This document shows, in pieces, positions 50,134-60,650 of a stretch of DNA of 64,000 nucleotides. Source of the stretch: Promerops cafer (lineage: Eukaryota > Chordata > Aves > Passeriformes > Nectariniidae); assembly GCA_013398275.1 (NCBI GenBank), contig VZSE01009483.1, positions 6,800 through 70,799 on the forward strand, read 5' to 3'. Positions within the stretch are counted from its first letter, which is position 1; every line of letters begins with the position of its first letter. The notes below the pieces were generated by a model. It was given only the letters and a program-made list of their open reading frames with translations. It ran no database searches and had not been told where the DNA came from. The position numbers and the translations under genes are program-made.

Positions 50134-50134
50134 N
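49985..50134. other. Small GC-rich contig between two assembly joins
   Basis: 'n' at 49985 and at 50134 enclose 148 bp of very high GC. The left flank ends in a run of A's, and the right flank begins with A's. The abrupt composition change on both sides makes its placement uncertain. Confidence 0.8.
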
Positions 50135-52044
50135 AAAAAAGGAGGTTGTTAAAGATTCCCATATGCCATAACCTCTGAAACTAAATTTAAAAAATCCGTA
50201 ATGTCTTATAAAAAGAGACAAAATCATCAAAAGATGATTCTCCCTGCCATCTTTACTACTTTTTCTTTATGTTTTGGAAACCCTGACAAGCATCAGCTGA
50301 TTTTGCCCACGGTAAGTCACTATACTCTGGAGAAAGTGTCCTATGCCTAAATGGAAAACAGAATAGAGAAGGGATCTCTGAATACACCTACAGTATTTTT
50401 GAGAGAGAAAACATTTTATGACACCAATTGTAACCCCTATTGCCTTATGCCAATAGCATTAGAAAGCTGCAAAGACAATATACAGTACAGTCAGAACACC
50501 TTTTTTATGGTCAGGGATTGTGCACATTATGCAATACCAGGGTCTTCTGCTGCTCACCTTTCAGCCTTAAAGTCCTTTCTGAAGAGATAAATGCAGAGGA
50601 CGAGTGAAAGGTCTTTCTACTCGGCTCCCAACAAGACAAACAAAGATAACATAAAGAATTATTAAGACATTATCACTTCCTGCATTAATCTGTTCACATT
50701 CCATGCATGAACCACTTTCACACAGAAACTTGAGACTTCAGACCTTTGGACATGAGACTCTTTGTACCTGAATTTTCTGGAGAACAAGTAGTTTGCAGAA
50801 TAACAGAAGTAGAGTGGGAAAAGTTTTCAGCTCCATTACTTGCCACAGATCATAAACTTTAGCATAAGAAAAATATATACATTTATAGCCTCTCTTTTTC
50901 TGCTTGTGACTCCTCAAATATAATTGAACCTATGGTTTTTAGATTTTTTCTCATTGTCCCCAGATGCACTAATATGTACCTGAGCAATAGGTAGATTTTG
51001 TGGTAAGAGACCTTGCTCTTCTATCCAGCTTGTCCATGTTGGGGACCTGGTGCCTAGCACTATTCTGACATTTCTGCCCAAATGTCTAGGGCAGTGAAAA
51101 GAAGGCACTGTGTCAAGAATGCAGTGTATCTAATTTGTAAATGAGGTGGTGCCAAGGCAGCCCTGGAATATGACCATGTTCCTATTGTCAAACTTCCTTA
51201 CCCTCCAAAACCGAGTGTATACACTCAGACTTAAGGGGCCCCTGGCCTGTATGGACTCTGACCATACTGGGAACATGCCCTGGCCCAGGTCCTGAGTGAG
51301 ACCTTGCATTCCAGCTGCTATGTTTGACATTCTCACAAGAATATGAGAGTTTCAACGACTTTGTTCATGTTTCTAAAAGCTGTGTCAATTGACAGGGTTG
51401 GGTTTTTTCCTGGTGCTATGAAGTATAAATACACCTTAATACATGAAGATTTCACACAAGCCCTCAAAATCTCAGGATCCTTTGTGGCAACACAGGGCCT
51501 TACTCATGGGTTGTGATCATAAGACATCATCTAACAAGATGATGTTACAGAAAGAAACCCTGTAATAGTGTAAGATGATGTAATTGTCTGTATTGGCTAA
51601 ATCCAGAGGGCAACCTAGAAAGTGAAATTGTCAAGAAAAAAAAAGTAAAGTAAATTTCATATATAGTCCAAGTACTATTGTATGCTTTAAATTCCTAATA
51701 ATTTTAAGTTGTATTAAACCACGACTGTCACTAAATGCCCCACATCCGTCCTCTGACTGGCATCAAGTTACATACTTGTGCAGCTGAAGCAAACTGCTAA
51801 TATGATGAGGTTTTCCTTTAGTCACTATTCAAGACATCAAGTACCTGATCCAGTGAATTCAGTGAAAATTTAGGACAGATCAAAGAGATCATGAAGCTGT
51901 ACTCTTAAATAGGAATTTCTTTGCCCTTCAATACATGGTGTATCTGTATTTTTCCAGTGGTAACTTTGCAAATAAGGACTCAGACAAACTGTTCCAGGAC
52001 CTACTAATTTGGGTTCAGGGGTTACTGGCCATGGTCTGCCTGTT

Positions 52045-52095
52045 ATAATTGCTGTTAGTGTGTACCTTTTATAATCTCTGTTAGTGTGTATCTTA
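52045..52095. repeat. Two-copy 26-bp tandem repeat
   Basis: The core 'ctgttagtgtgta' with preceding 'ataat' occurs twice, 26 bp apart, with minor differences. Confidence 0.75.
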
Positions 52096-52404
52096 CCCTT
52101 GCTCTGCCAGTTGAACTGTTCATCTGATCAGGCACTGATTGATGTTTTTCTGAATTGAAAATTTAAATCTTCTACTGTAATCTTTAAAAAAGTAATTTTC
52201 TAGTACTGAATTCTGGACTGACCAGGTCTTTGGGATTTCCTGCTGTCATGCAGAAACCATTCAAGTAGTTAGACTGCCACAAACAGTGAAGCTGCATTTA
52301 ATGACTCCTTGGGGAACTAATGCACCTAGTCAGTGTACAATTTGAAAACAAAATGAATGGAAGAATCTTATTACGAATGATATATATGTTATAAATAATG
52401 TATA

Positions 52405-52505
52405 TAAAACCATAGAATATGTGAATTGGAAGGTATCCACAATGATCATCAAAGTCCAGCTCCTGGCCCTGCACACGACACCCCAAGGATCACACCATGT
52501 GCCTT
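52405..52505 (-). repeat. CR1 LINE 3'-end fragment
   Basis: Shows 'catagaatatgtgaattgga', 'atcatcaaagtccagctcct' and 'cacgacaccccaaggatcac', the reverse strand of a CR1 3' end whose terminal octamer lies at ~52410. Confidence 0.8.
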
Positions 52506-53885
52506 TCTGTGTTGTACCATATGTTGTAGTTTGGGTTTAAAATGCATCTGCAACAGGAAAATCATCTTCTTAACAGGTATTTTTACTACAGAACTATATA
52601 ATTCTACCTAGTTTTGCTGAATTGTGCTTTAGTAGTATCTACTTTACTACTATTTACTTTCTTATTCCTTAAGATTGCTTCTTCAAGAATCAGCATTTTA
52701 ACAATATTGGTAGTATTTGCATCAGGCCATCGGCACATTGAAAGACCACCCAAATTAACAGCGCAAACTACTAACAATAATTAAAATTATAGTTTTAATT
52801 TTAACATCATTTCAATACAACCACTAATTATAACAGTATGCAAACCATTAGTTAGAACTCTACAGAACAGCAGTAAAGTTATTAATTAAAGCTATATTTT
52901 TAAGGCATTATACTTCACGAACCATTAGGAATGTAGTAGCAACAGATCATAGTCCACTACCAAATAAATGTACTTACTGGTTACTCTGGTGAACAAGTGA
53001 TGTATTAAACAGATCTAATACTTAACAAATGTGAACTATGCCTCTGTTTTTATTCCACACTAAAAGCTCAGGCTAGCACTCTCTGTATTTTAAAAGCATA
53101 CCATTATTTTCTTTTCTCCAAGGGGAAATTTACATCTCCTTCATATTCCACGTCCCCATGGCTCAGAGTTAGTGAGAATTATTTCCCCTTGCCTATTACA
53201 CGACCCTTTTATACCATCCTGCTTCTCCCCTGCAGTAAATCCACCCCTCTGCGGCCAGTAGCAGATTTCAGCTCTGCCCATGGGGCAGCAGAGGAGCACG
53301 CTCCATAGAAAGAGACTAAAAACATAGAGGGATCAAGTGTGCAGCTCCCAACACAAGTCAAACATGCCTCTATACCTGTTTGGCTTTGAAGAAAGAATAC
53401 ATGCACTGGTGAGTGCATATTTGCTCCACTTGGGCCTCTCCTGCTGTCAGTACAAGCCCTGCTTTTCATTCCCTGATGGAGCCCAAGTCCTTTCACCATG
53501 TTATTGGTTGGTTATGGTTTTTTATGTTTCTGGGCTTACAGCACCTTCTGTCCTTTCCATGTGAATTGCAGAAGAGAGAGGAGAATCACTGCCCCTAACT
53601 CGTGGAGGCTGCAAGAACTGGGCCTAAAACTCTTACGCTATTGCACAAAAATTAAACTTGTACTTTGTTTTTTAAATCATATTTTCTTCCCTTGACTTAC
53701 ACTTCTGAGAATTATCTATAATTATCTATATTTTCCTTTCTTCTTGCAAACTTCTCTCTCCTCTTTTGATCTAGTTTGGACTTATCAGTGTGTTTGATCC
53801 CTGCAGATGCTGGGGAATATGGCTGAGGTCATACCCTAATTTTGATTAAGTAATGCAGAGCTATGGGGCTTTGTCACTAATACAT

Positions 53886-53925
53886 GGATAATAATAACAA
53901 TCACAACAACAACAATAATAATATA
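53886..53925. repeat. Simple sequence tract (ATAATA / CAACAA)
   Basis: Trinucleotide-like low-complexity run. Confidence 0.75.
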
Positions 53926-55021
53926 GTTCAGATTTCATTGCCATAGACTTGTTTTGTTCACCCCCAGAACTAAAAGGCCCTGTAATTGTTTTTATCACAG
54001 CTGTGATTAGCTCTCAAACCCTTGCAGTAACACTCCTGAACTGAGCTTTTAATTCTATGAATCCACTTCTAGAACTGCAATGGCTTTTGTCTCTTAGTCT
54101 ATTGCTGATGACAAGTAAGGTATAAATACACATCTCAGGAGTCAAAGAGTATTAAAATAACTGATAAGTACTTCTAAATGGAAGTGATGGTAAAGTTGTT
54201 CTGAAGACCATTTTTCTTAAGCCCAGGTGACATTACTTTTATGTTCTAGGAACTTACCATTTTTTTTCTTTGAAGTAAAAACCTGAGTTCACTAAGTAAG
54301 TATACATTTCTTGCTTCAGTTATGCTCTGGCTATACAAAGGTCTTTGTGATTAGGACATGTGCCAACTCATGCCATTTTGAATAAGTCTTCAAAACAGCA
54401 AACCTTGCTTAAACCTTAAAATGCTGCTTTCTACACCAGCCTACACAAGCCCTGAGCAGCAGAACTGGCACAGCATCCTACACTCTTCTGTCCCACTGCC
54501 TTAAATCTTCCCATGGCCCAGTGTACTGCCACTTTGCTCCACTAACACTTCCCAGCTCCTGGCATATCTCAGGTTACATGGGTGGTGTTAAGGTCAGGAA
54601 GCCAAGGAGATAACAGTTTGGTTTTCCGCCTGCTATCTGTTGCGCAGTCTTCATGAAGCCTTTAGGAATATATAATTTTGACTTCTCCATCCCGTCGTTG
54701 AATGTGATTGTAATTAGCAAAGTGCCAGTGAGCAGGCAGATGTACCCAATTATTATGTTAGCCTTATTTTTTTTTTCTTGGAAAGTAGAAGAAATGGTAA
54801 GCTGAACAAAGTTTCAAATGATAGCCAAACAAAGGTTCACTGAACTTCATCAGTAACTATCAAGCCTTTATTCTGGGACCGAATGTATTATTTTTCGACT
54901 ATTTGTTTTTTTTCAGAAAGACAAGAAAACTTAAAAGCATTTCTTGGCTATATTGAGTACATTAATATAATATTTGATATTCATTAAGCATTTAAAATGT
55001 TTTCTCTCTGAGTCCGGGGAN

Positions 55022-55148
55022 GCGGCGGCTGCGGAGCCAATGGGCGGCCGTGACATGGCGGGAGCCGCGGGCGGGGCGAGCCCGCACAGGGCAGAGGTGG
55101 CCGATCCCGCTGCCCATCCCGCATCTCCCGGTCGCGGCCGCCGCAGCC
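55022..55148 (+). promoter_or_regulatory. CRYL1: CRYL1 core promoter and 5'UTR
   Basis: CpG-rich sequence ending at the CRYL1 start codon. A CCAAT box is at 55037-55041, directly followed by a GC box (gggcgg, 55042-55047), and a second GC box (gggcggggc) is at 55069-55077. There is no TATA box, which fits a CpG-island housekeeping promoter. The upstream edge is cut by the 'n' at 55021. About 60 bp of missing promoter appears to be the misplaced piece at 57240-57299. An out-of-frame ATG in good context lies at 55055. Confidence 0.7.
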
Positions 55149-55180
55149 ATGGAGCCCTCGCAGGTTGCCATCATCGGCAG
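55149..55180 (+). CDS. CRYL1: Lambda-crystallin / L-gulonate 3-dehydrogenase, exon 1
   Basis: Encodes MEPSQVAIIG plus two bases of Ser11, with donor AG|GTAAAG. The start is in good context (gccATGG). Joined to exon 2 it gives G-S-G-L-I-G, the GxGxxG dinucleotide-binding loop of the 3-hydroxyacyl-CoA dehydrogenase family. CRYL1 oxidises L-gulonate with NAD in the cytosolic uronate cycle and was recruited as a lens crystallin in rabbits. The rest of the ~310-residue protein is beyond this window. Confidence 0.93.
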
Positions 55181-56676
55181 GTAAAGCCTCTCGTCGCCCG
55201 CGGGCGGGGGCAGCGCCCCAGGGAGGAGGTGCCAGCCCGGCGCGGCGCCTGTAGGACGGATGCCCGCGGCGTGCGAAGGGGCTTGGGCGCCGTCTCCCGG
55301 CTCGGCCCGGCCTGCGGGGAGGGGGTTTGGGGACTCATTGTCGGGTACGGCCCTGCCTCAGCTGTGCCCGCTGCTGCAGCCGTCGGATGTGCCAGCGAGG
55401 TGCTGGCTCAGGGCAGGCGGTGGGTTTTGCCCGGCTGCTGCTGGATCTCGGGAAGTGGGGGGGATGCACCTGCTTGGCTCTACTTAGAATGCCTTTGTTT
55501 AAGCCCCTGACAGCTTTGTGCTACTTTAAAACAAGCAGCAAACAAACATCTTTACCGAAGTAAATCACCCTTTAGGTCTGGAAGACTGCTGTCCCTTTTC
55601 ATTGCAATGCCTTGTGTGTGTGTAAGTGCAAGAGGAGTGGAGAAATCCAAGCACTGCTTAACGTCCTGCTTGTCAGCTATGTCGGGAAACTCCTAAGTTA
55701 GTCTTAGACACTCCTGAAGTAATACTGACTTGCCACAAAAGTCAGCAGTATTTCTGGCTTGTGTGTGAACGCGTTGTTTCATCCTCTCATTGAGCTGAAC
55801 CTAAAGTTCTTTACTTGAACAAGAGTCTGGAGGGCAGAGAAAATACATGCCAGATTGTAACAGTCCCCTATGCACCACTGTACCTTGGTGCTGCAAGTGT
55901 GGGCTGCAGCAAACCTTATCAGCAAGACTACTTGAAGCCTCAGGATGGGAGTTTTGGTGCTGCTGTGTGACACTGACCAAACTGGCTCCTACTGCTGGTA
56001 CTCAGCGAAATTTTATTCACTGTAGGTGTGTCTGAAGGGTCAGGAGAGTTGGGCTCCTGTGGTACTACTGCAGGTTTTGATAGCACCTGCAGAAGCTGTG
56101 TGAGCAGATCTGGTTGTTAATACTTTATCTATCACTGGGCCCAAAATGACAGCACTTAAAGTGTCAAAAAGCACTGTCAAATATGCTGACATTAGGTTGT
56201 AATGATGCTGTCATGTACAATGCAGTAATGATGCAGGCCTGATACCTACCATTGACTTACTTTGTGTGCTCTGTGGTTCAAAAGAAAGTCCCCACAATCC
56301 TAGAAACCTGTATTAAAGTGAAAGAAATTTTTTGTTGTGTTTTAAGGAAATTTAATTTAAAAGTGCAATTTAGAGAGGTTATGTTACTTTGTAAAGATAC
56401 TGGTAGCTCAGATATACTTATGTCAGGTTGAAGTGATTCAAATGCTTTTATTTTATAAATACTTGTTAGCCAGGAGGCTGCAGTAGCTAACAAACCTTGG
56501 CCATGCCTATTCTGTAAGTTTGTTCTGTTGCTTGCCTCAGAACTGATGAGCTCTGGGCTTACTGCAGAGAAGTTTTTTATTTTTTAACTTTTAAATGGTA
56601 GGTTTTGAGTGAGACCTTACTGTCTGCTTAACAGCACTAAATGCAGAGCTTCCCTTTTTTCTTGTCCCAGTTATTT
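55181..56676 (+). other. CRYL1: CRYL1 intron 1, unique part
   Basis: GC-rich for the first ~270 bp as the tail of the CpG island, then AT-rich. No exon or repeat recognised. ORFs at 54974-55563 are frame shadows of the GC-rich segment. Confidence 0.6.
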
Positions 56677-57131
56677 CCACTGATTCCTGCTATTTCCTGA
56701 AACTTCCTGTTTTGATCCTTTTAAAAAACTATATAGTTAAACCAAAGGCTGAGCATGTTCCTGTTTTTTCTTCCTTCTTTTCTCATCTGCCCTATTACTT
56801 TATCTCTGACTTTTGCTCCCCTTTTAATCTTTTATTGATGCCCTAATGGCCTTGAATTTTTCAGTTGCCAGAGATCACTAAAGTTTAATGCTTCAAATAC
56901 AGTGATCTTGGAAGTGAGAGGAGATGCATGTAGTTATCAAAACCCCCACTGTAACAGTCATGGATATTGAGTTCTGATCTTGTTTCTGTTATGGACTATT
57001 TTTCCTATTTTTTTTTGTGATTTCAGGTTACTTAAGCTTATGACACTGTGCCTTGGTGCTGCCATTTGAAAAGACTGCTGCCTGCTACACATCTAATGAA
57101 GTTAGAACCTGCATTGCTTTAAGAGAGATAA
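56677..57131 (+). repeat. Duplicated segment A (matches 58682-59136)
   Basis: 455 bp of CRYL1 intron 1 repeated 2005 bp downstream with no difference noticed. It ends exactly at the 'n' at 57132. Confidence 0.9.
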
Positions 57132-57132
57132 N

Positions 57133-57299
57133 CAGAAAGACAAGAAAACTTAAAAGCATTTCTTGGCTATATTGAGTACATTAATATAATATTTGATATT
57201 CATTAAGCATTTAAAATGTTTTCTCTCTGAGTCCGGGGAGCCGCAGGGGCGGGACCTGGGGGCTGCGGCCGTGGGAGCCGCTCGGGCCTCGGCCCCGCC
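57133..57299 (+). other. CRYL1: Misplaced CRYL1 promoter contig
   Basis: Bases 57133-57239 repeat 54914-55020 without a visible change. The following 60 bp are CpG-rich and continue where the first copy breaks at the 'n' at 55021. The piece is enclosed by 'n' on both sides. It most likely belongs at 55021, not inside intron 1. Confidence 0.85.
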
Positions 57300-57300
57300 N

Positions 57301-58680
57301 AAAAGATGTAGGCAGACTGTTCCTATGTAGGATCAGTGAACTACTCCCTGTCTTCAGTCTATGAGCCAAACAAATACATATATTTTTTTAATCTCTTTAA
57401 TATAAATGCATTAACCAACTCCAGGTTATGATTGTGGCTGACAAAACTGTTGGTGATTGAGTCCAGTATCCCAAAGTAGTGGTTCCTCCTATTTGAATTC
57501 TGCTCACCTTTTTCTGTTTTGTTCTGGGTGTTTTCTTCCCCATTATTTTCATTCCAGCTTTCAGAGAAGCTGCTATACACAGGCAGCAAAGGATATTTCT
57601 GTTAGAGAGATTTCTTTCTCATCAGTATGTAACTGATCTTTTTATCAATTACCAAAGAGTCCAAGTTCTGGTTTGGTTTTTGCAATGCTTTCAGGATTTC
57701 CTTCCCCCTATTAAATGCTGGTTTATTAATTGGCTGATTGTTTTGGTTTTTTTTCAGTGGACTCATTGGTCGCAGCTGGGCCATGGTGTTTGCTGCTGGA
57801 GGCTTCAAAGTGAAACTTTATGATATTGCACAACAGCAGCTGACAAGTGCACTGGAAAATATTCGGTAGGTAACCTGACTTGAAATAACTGGGGTCGGAA
57901 TGAAACTGTGGGATTTTTTAAATTATGAATGAGTAGCCATACCTTGTTATTTCAGGGAGCATAGATTTTCAGCTTTGAAGGCGGCTTTAACTTAAAAGTG
58001 CAGGTTAAGATCAGAAGATCTGTGCTTCCAAGTGTCACTGACACTTCTGAAGAGAAATTTAATTTTTAAGTTATTCAAGATCTTATGTTTAAATCAAAAT
58101 TTTTAAAATAATGCTTACCACCATTAGGTCATTTATAGGCTAGGTTTAAAATACATATGAACGTAAGAGTTTTTGCACAGAAAGGCAAGACAGACCCTTT
58201 CAAAGTGGAGGTTGGTTAAGGTGGATTGCTGAGAAGCCCTGCTACAATTATTAGCATTTTATAACTAGTTTTTAAACTCTTAAACTGGTGTTTTTGAATC
58301 CTAGAAGAACGAGTTTCTAGTGTCATTGATCAGTTATAGTTGAAGTAGGAAGCATTTTTAGAAGGAGTGCCAGTTTGGGGGTGTGAATGTGACATCACTC
58401 ACACCAGTTGAGTCCAGGAGGCCTCCAGCCCTCTTCTGTTGCCCATGGCACTGTGGCTAAAGCCTTGTGCTTTTGCTACTACAAGAGCTACAAGTTCAAT
58501 CTTGCCTGTCTGCTCCCCTCCCAAAACCTTCAGTGCCAACAAGTTAATTATCTATTCAGTCACTCTTAACTGGATTTCTTCCAAGTATTTCTCTAACCTT
58601 CCCTTGAACTGATATAAATCCTTCTGTGGCCTCCTTACCAAAGGACTTTGTGTTCTGCAGATTTACTGCGTGCTGTGTGA
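57301..58680 (+). repeat. Duplicated segment B (matches 59195-60574)
   Basis: 1380 bp holding CRYL1 exon 2, repeated with a constant offset of 1894 bp and no indels. Differences seen by eye: 57524 C/T, 57583 G/C, 57601 G/A. It ends exactly at the 'n' at 58681. Confidence 0.92.
57758..57865 (+). CDS. CRYL1: CRYL1 exon 2, first copy (probably a duplicate from assembly)
   Basis: 108 nt after a 'ttttttttcag' acceptor, donor CG|GTAGGT. Encodes GLIGRSWAMVFAAGGFKVKL then YDIAQQQLTSALENI: the Rossmann glycine loop and, 18 residues on, Asp33 at the end of strand 2, which fits NAD rather than NADP binding. It is identical in sequence to the copy at 59652-59759. Contig joins at 57132/57300 and 58681 bound this copy, so it is probably the extra haplotype rather than a second exon. 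Confidence 0.8.
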
Positions 58681-58681
58681 N

Positions 58682-60574
58682 CCACTGATTCCTGCTATTT
58701 CCTGAAACTTCCTGTTTTGATCCTTTTAAAAAACTATATAGTTAAACCAAAGGCTGAGCATGTTCCTGTTTTTTCTTCCTTCTTTTCTCATCTGCCCTAT
58801 TACTTTATCTCTGACTTTTGCTCCCCTTTTAATCTTTTATTGATGCCCTAATGGCCTTGAATTTTTCAGTTGCCAGAGATCACTAAAGTTTAATGCTTCA
58901 AATACAGTGATCTTGGAAGTGAGAGGAGATGCATGTAGTTATCAAAACCCCCACTGTAACAGTCATGGATATTGAGTTCTGATCTTGTTTCTGTTATGGA
59001 CTATTTTTCCTATTTTTTTTTGTGATTTCAGGTTACTTAAGCTTATGACACTGTGCCTTGGTGCTGCCATTTGAAAAGACTGCTGCCTGCTACACATCTA
59101 ATGAAGTTAGAACCTGCATTGCTTTAAGAGAGATAATAAAATTGTCAGTTACTACAGATTTCATCCATGTATTGCTCAGTGATATGATTTCACCAAAAGA
59201 TGTAGGCAGACTGTTCCTATGTAGGATCAGTGAACTACTCCCTGTCTTCAGTCTATGAGCCAAACAAATACATATATTTTTTTAATCTCTTTAATATAAA
59301 TGCATTAACCAACTCCAGGTTATGATTGTGGCTGACAAAACTGTTGGTGATTGAGTCCAGTATCCCAAAGTAGTGGTTCCTCCTATTTGAATTCTGCTCA
59401 CCTTTTTCTGTTTTGTTTTGGGTGTTTTCTTCCCCATTATTTTCATTCCAGCTTTCAGAGAAGCTGCTATACACAGCCAGCAAAGGATATTTCTATTAGA
59501 GAGATTTCTTTCTCATCAGTATGTAACTGATCTTTTTATCAATTACCAAAGAGTCCAAGTTCTGGTTTGGTTTTTGCAATGCTTTCAGGATTTCCTTCCC
59601 CCTATTAAATGCTGGTTTATTAATTGGCTGATTGTTTTGGTTTTTTTTCAGTGGACTCATTGGTCGCAGCTGGGCCATGGTGTTTGCTGCTGGAGGCTTC
59701 AAAGTGAAACTTTATGATATTGCACAACAGCAGCTGACAAGTGCACTGGAAAATATTCGGTAGGTAACCTGACTTGAAATAACTGGGGTCGGAATGAAAC
59801 TGTGGGATTTTTTAAATTATGAATGAGTAGCCATACCTTGTTATTTCAGGGAGCATAGATTTTCAGCTTTGAAGGCGGCTTTAACTTAAAAGTGCAGGTT
59901 AAGATCAGAAGATCTGTGCTTCCAAGTGTCACTGACACTTCTGAAGAGAAATTTAATTTTTAAGTTATTCAAGATCTTATGTTTAAATCAAAATTTTTAA
60001 AATAATGCTTACCACCATTAGGTCATTTATAGGCTAGGTTTAAAATACATATGAACGTAAGAGTTTTTGCACAGAAAGGCAAGACAGACCCTTTCAAAGT
60101 GGAGGTTGGTTAAGGTGGATTGCTGAGAAGCCCTGCTACAATTATTAGCATTTTATAACTAGTTTTTAAACTCTTAAACTGGTGTTTTTGAATCCTAGAA
60201 GAACGAGTTTCTAGTGTCATTGATCAGTTATAGTTGAAGTAGGAAGCATTTTTAGAAGGAGTGCCAGTTTGGGGGTGTGAATGTGACATCACTCACACCA
60301 GTTGAGTCCAGGAGGCCTCCAGCCCTCTTCTGTTGCCCATGGCACTGTGGCTAAAGCCTTGTGCTTTTGCTACTACAAGAGCTACAAGTTCAATCTTGCC
60401 TGTCTGCTCCCCTCCCAAAACCTTCAGTGCCAACAAGTTAATTATCTATTCAGTCACTCTTAACTGGATTTCTTCCAAGTATTTCTCTAACCTTCCCTTG
60501 AACTGATATAAATCCTTCTGTGGCCTCCTTACCAAAGGACTTTGTGTTCTGCAGATTTACTGCGTGCTGTGTGA
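58682..60574 (+). repeat. Continuous copy of the duplicated CRYL1 segment
   Basis: Contains A' and B' joined by the 58 bp (59137-59194) missing between the two broken pieces upstream, so it is the complete version. Confidence 0.9.
59652..59759 (+). CDS. CRYL1: CRYL1 exon 2 (copy in continuous sequence)
   Basis: Same 108-nt exon as at 57758-57865, with the same acceptor and donor. This copy lies in uninterrupted sequence from 58682 to the window end, so it is the better one to keep. It joins exon 1 as ...IIG-S-GLIG and ends in phase 2 inside Arg47. Exon 3 was searched for in 60575-64000 and not found. Confidence 0.93.
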
Positions 60575-60650
60575 GGAGCCATTCCCTTGTGTTTGTTTTG
60601 AACCTGGCTTGTAAGTTACTTTGATTGACCCCTAGTTCTTGTGTTAGAAG
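60455..60650 (-). repeat. Old CR1/L3-like LINE fragment
   Basis: Phrases such as 'cccttgtgtttgttttgaac' and 'ttgacccctagttcttgtgt' recall the C-terminal RT region of ancient amniote CR1/L3 elements in reverse orientation. This is recognition from memory; a profile search would decide it. Confidence 0.45.

Larger units (their letters stand above)
50135..54913. other. IFT88-CRYL1 intergenic region
   Basis: About 4.8 kb between the two divergent genes. Recognised content is one CR1 fragment (52405-52505), a two-copy 26-bp repeat (52045-52095), and an ATAATAA/CAACAA simple-sequence tract (~53886-53925). No further gene is supported. The ORF at 53209-53499 (minus) has no known motif. Confidence 0.55.

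Noticed and set aside
49687..50230. ORFs crossing the IFT88 promoter (up to 140 codons)
   Set aside because: They run through 'n' bases and a CpG-rich stretch and share no motif with known proteins.
54974..55563. ORFs of 75-178 codons over CRYL1 exon 1 and the start of intron 1
   Set aside because: Out of frame with CRYL1 and explained by high GC; one crosses the 'n' at 55021.
57758..59759. Tandem duplication of CRYL1 exon 2 as a real, novel exon arrangement
   Set aside because: Breakpoints sit exactly on 'n' joins, intron identity is as high as exon identity, and the upstream copy lacks 58 bp only at a join. Assembly artefact is the simpler reading.
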